Source: Bifidobacteriaceae bacterium
GTDB taxonomy: Bacteria > Actinomycetota > Actinomycetes > Actinomycetales > WQXJ01
Reading direction: 5' to 3'
DNA length: 6,483 bases
Assembly: GCA_031258055.1 (NCBI GenBank)
Contig: JAIRNM010000296.1
Span: forward strand, 1-6,483
Both the position numbers and the translations under genes were made by a program. Each line of letters begins with the position of its first letter. Position 1 is the first letter of the stretch. Positions 4,789 to 6,483 of this stretch are shown here, in pieces. The notes beneath the pieces were generated by a model, which was not told where the DNA came from, did not search any database, and worked only from the letters and a program-made list of their open reading frames with translations.

Positions 4789-5979
4789 CTAGATGTTGAG
4801 TGCCGCGTCCAGGAGGGCGTCGGCGACGGCCAGCTTTGAGCCAGTGACGCGTCCAATTTCCGAGCCGGAACGGTCCAGCAACACCGCCTCGGTTGTGTCG
4901 GCGCCGAAGACAGCCCCACCGGCCACCACATTCGCCACAGTGAGGTCGGCGCCCTTGTGCCGGGCCTTGGCGGCGGCGTGTTCCAAGGCGCTGGCCCGGT
5001 CGTCGCCGGTCTCCGCGGCGAAACCGACTATGACTTGCCCAGACCGGCGTTCCGCCACTAACGCCGCCAAGATGTCGGGCGTCGCCACCAACTCCAAGGT
5101 CTGGCCGGTCAGGCCCGCCCGCTTGATTTTGTCCGATGCCGTCTGGGCCGGGCGGAAGTCCGCCACCGCCGCCGCCATCACGATCAGATCAGCCGTTGGC
5201 GCCCGCCGCACCATCGCTTCCCGGAGTTCTTGGGCCGTGCCAACGGCCACCACCTCGGCACCATCAGGCGGCGCCAGCTCCACATTGGCGGCCACCAGGG
5301 TGACCGCCGCGCCGCGCCGCCGCGCCGCCTGCGCCACCGCTAAGCCCTGTTTGCCAGACGAACGGTTCCCCAGGTAGCGAACCGGGTCGAGCGGTTCGCG
5401 CGTGCCGCCAGCGCTGACTAGGACTGTCTTGCCAACTAAGTCGCCCGGGCCGATCGCTGTCTCCACTGCCGCCATGATCGCGGGCGGTTCAAGCATCCGG
5501 CCCGAACCACTGTCGGCGCCAGTCAGCCGCCCGGCCGGCGAATCGAGGATCACCACACCGCGTTCGCCTAAGACCGCCAAATTGGCCCGCGTAGCCGGAT
5601 GCTCCAACATGGCCGTGTGCATGGCCGGAGCCACGATCACCGGCGCCTTGGTGGCCAGAAGCGTCGCCGTCAGCAAATCCCCGGCTTGGCCAGCCGCGTA
5701 CCGGGCCAAAAAGTCAGCGCTAGCGGGGGCGACGACTACGGCGGCGGCATCGGCCGCTAAAGCGATGTGATCGACACCTGACGCGTCCGCGAAAACATCA
5801 GTGGCGACAGGGAATCCCGTCAGAGCCTCCAACGTAGCGGCGCCAACAAAGTTCAGCGCGGCGGCCGTTGGCACGGCCCGGACCGAATGCCCAGCCTCGG
5901 TCAACAACCGGATCAGAGCGGGACTCTTGTAAGCGGCTATCGAGCCGGTCACTCCCACCACGATCACGGGCGTTGTCAC
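4789..5979 (-). CDS. coaBC: Bifunctional phosphopantothenoylcysteine decarboxylase / phosphopantothenate-cysteine ligase
   Basis: CoaBC carries out two steps of coenzyme A synthesis: CoaB joins cysteine to 4'-phosphopantothenate, and CoaC, an FMN enzyme, decarboxylates the product. The 396-aa length is normal. The N-terminal CoaC domain (about 1-178) has the flavoprotein motif GSIAAYK (12-18), His71 in Asp-His-Ile as the catalytic His, and PAMHTAM (118-124), where many bacteria have PAMNxxM. The CoaB domain (about 183-396) has [11 protein letters not shown] (189-199), NRSSGKQG (205-212), AAAVADFRP (269-277) and DKIKR (283-287). The protein has no cysteine at all, so the CoaC flap Cys known from E. 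coli is absent; I believe this is common in actinobacteria. The start is GTG overlapping the rpoZ stop as GTGA (4 bp), which implies translational coupling. The gene ends the gmk-rpoZ-coaBC operon. Confidence 0.97.
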   Translation of the reverse strand: MTTPVIVVGVTGSIAAYKSPALIRLLTEAGHSVRAVPTAAALNFVGAATLEALTGFPVATDVFADASGVDHIALAADAAAVVVAPASADFLARYAAGQAGDLLTATLLATKAPVIVAPAMHTAMLEHPATRANLAVLGERGVVILDSPAGRLTGADSGSGRMLEPPAIMAAVETAIGPGDLVGKTVLVSAGGTREPLDPVRYLGNRSSGKQGLAVAQAARRRGAAVTLVAANVELAPPDGAEVVAVGTAQELREAMVRRAPTADLIVMAAAVADFRPAQTASDKIKRAGLTGQTLELVATPDILAALVAERRSGQVIVGFAAETGDDRASALEHAAAKARHKGADLTVANVVAGGAVFGADTTEAVLLDRSGSEIGRVTGSKLAVADALLDAALNI

Positions 5980-6239
5980 TCCCCGGTTGGCGCTATGGTG
6001 AGCAGGCCTTTGTTGATTTCCCGCATCGCTATGGACAGCGGTTTCTCTTGCGGACCCGCCTCGACTAACGGTCCAACGTGTTCAAGCAGACCCTCGTTGA
6101 GTTGCGCGTAGTAGCCGTTGATCTGACGGGCACGCTTGGCCGCGTAGATGACCAGCGCGTACTTCGAGTCTGTCACCTCAAGCAGATCATCGATCGGTGG
6201 ATCGGTGATGCCTTCAGGCTTGGCGATAGTACCTGACAA
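5976..6239 (-). CDS. rpoZ: DNA-directed RNA polymerase omega subunit
   Basis: Omega assists assembly and stability of RNA polymerase by clamping the beta' subunit. The 87-aa product from TTG 6239 begins (M)[19 protein letters not shown] and contains [30 protein letters not shown] and [11 protein letters not shown]. This is the actinobacterial form of the family, in which proteins usually start with a short MS-rich stretch before PEGI. The TTG start is preferred because GGAAGGA lies 8 nt upstream and it matches the usual N-terminus. An in-frame GTG at 6293 would add 18 residues not typical of the family and would run through the palindrome at 6253-6264. It follows gmk by about 74 bp and overlaps coaBC by 4 bp. 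Confidence 0.95.
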   Translation of the reverse strand: MSGTIAKPEGITDPPIDDLLEVTDSKYALVIYAAKRARQINGYYAQLNEGLLEHVGPLVEAGPQEKPLSIAMREINKGLLTIAPTGE

Positions 6240-6247
6240 TGAAACAA

Positions 6248-6254
6248 TCCTTCC
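6248..6254 (-). promoter_or_regulatory. Ribosome binding site that decides the TTG start of rpoZ
   Basis: GGAAGGA on the minus strand, 8 nt before TTG 6239. It supports the short omega form over the longer GTG form. It overlaps the adjacent palindrome by 2 bp. Confidence 0.6.
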
Positions 6255-6264
6255 AAACGTTTGG
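6253..6264. repeat. Perfect 12-bp palindrome CCAAACGTTTGG upstream of rpoZ
   Basis: Exact self-complementary 12-mer in the 74-bp gmk-rpoZ gap, touching the rpoZ ribosome site. It could be an operator or an RNA element near the start of translation. No known consensus is recognised, and chance cannot be excluded. Confidence 0.4.
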
Positions 6265-6313
6265 GAGTTCGCTAAGTGAGCGTTCGACGCCACCTACTTA
6301 GAACCGACCCAGT

Positions 6314-6483
6314 TTAGCCTGTCAAGCCCATAATGCCAGCCAGCTTGGCGACGGTGGGCTCCAACTCGTCGTTGGTCAACACGAAATCGAACTCGCCGCG
6401 AGCCTGGATTTCCTCTTCCGCTCGCGCCAGGCGTGCCACACGCTCGGCTTTCGTCTCGGTGCCGCGCTCGGCCAACCGCCGTT
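6314..6483 (-). CDS. gmk: Guanylate kinase, C-terminal part (5' end beyond window edge)
   Basis: Guanylate kinase converts GMP and ATP to GDP and ADP. Only the last 55 codons and the TAA are visible. The visible part begins Arg-Arg-Leu-Ala-Glu-Arg-Gly-Thr-Glu and continues with ERVARLARAEEEI and FDFVLTNDELE, matching the family's C-terminal region: the RGTE segment of the GMP-binding domain, then FD-x-V-x-x-ND and a final helix. The P-loop and most of the kinase core lie outside. Placement directly before rpoZ and coaBC is the standard actinobacterial order and supports the call. Confidence 0.9.
   Translation of the reverse strand, partial: RRLAERGTETKAERVARLARAEEEIQARGEFDFVLTNDELEPTVAKLAGIMGLTG

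Noticed and set aside
4793..5770. Plus-strand frames opposite coaBC
   Set aside because: Ala/Ser/Arg-rich antisense translations of a clearly conserved gene, with no independent support.

Overview
The window looks like a high-GC Gram-positive (Actinomycetota) chromosome. The evidence is the gmk-rpoZ-coaBC gene order, an omega subunit of clear actinobacterial type, frequent GTG/TTG starts, and system II (ResB-type) cytochrome c maturation beside a membrane-anchored NrfHA nitrite reductase. I cannot name the genus from the sequence alone.

Layout. (1) Positions 1-3417, minus strand, hold an apparent four-gene operon read right to left: nrfH (tetraheme membrane quinol dehydrogenase), nrfA (pentaheme ammonia-forming nitrite reductase), a membrane-anchored TPR protein of NrfG/CcmI type, and resB (cytochrome c biogenesis, cut off by the left edge). 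A good promoter and a strong Shine-Dalgarno lie in front of nrfH. (2) Positions 3418-3875 form a divergent control region of markedly lower GC (about 52% where I counted, against about 67% in a coaBC sample). It holds the nrfH promoter, the promoter of the opposite gene, two adjacent inverted repeats over that second promoter, and some smaller palindromes. (3) Positions 3876-4619, plus strand, encode a winged-helix regulator of the COG2345/SufR-like type with four C-terminal cysteines, divergent from nrfHA and therefore its likely regulator. (4) Positions 4620-4788 lie between convergent genes and contain a duplicated 36-bp element (33/36 identical) and a perfect 11-bp-arm hairpin. (5) Positions 4789-6483, minus strand, hold the housekeeping operon gmk (3' end only), rpoZ and coaBC. 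rpoZ and coaBC overlap by 4 bp.

How the genes work together. NrfH would take electrons from menaquinol and pass them to NrfA, which reduces nitrite to ammonium on the outer face of the membrane. ResB, with a partner CcsA expected beyond the left edge, and the TPR protein would attach and handle the nine hemes. All five NrfA heme motifs are CXXCH, so no special lyase for a CXXCK heme is needed. The four-Cys regulator is a plausible Fe-S sensor of NO, nitrite, oxygen or redox state that controls this operon. That link is inferred from position and the cysteines, not shown. The gmk-rpoZ-coaBC block is ordinary core genome. The main points for a second look are the regulator and its operator-like repeats, the CXXCH nitrite reductase with its in-operon maturation genes, and the duplicated element next to the hairpin.
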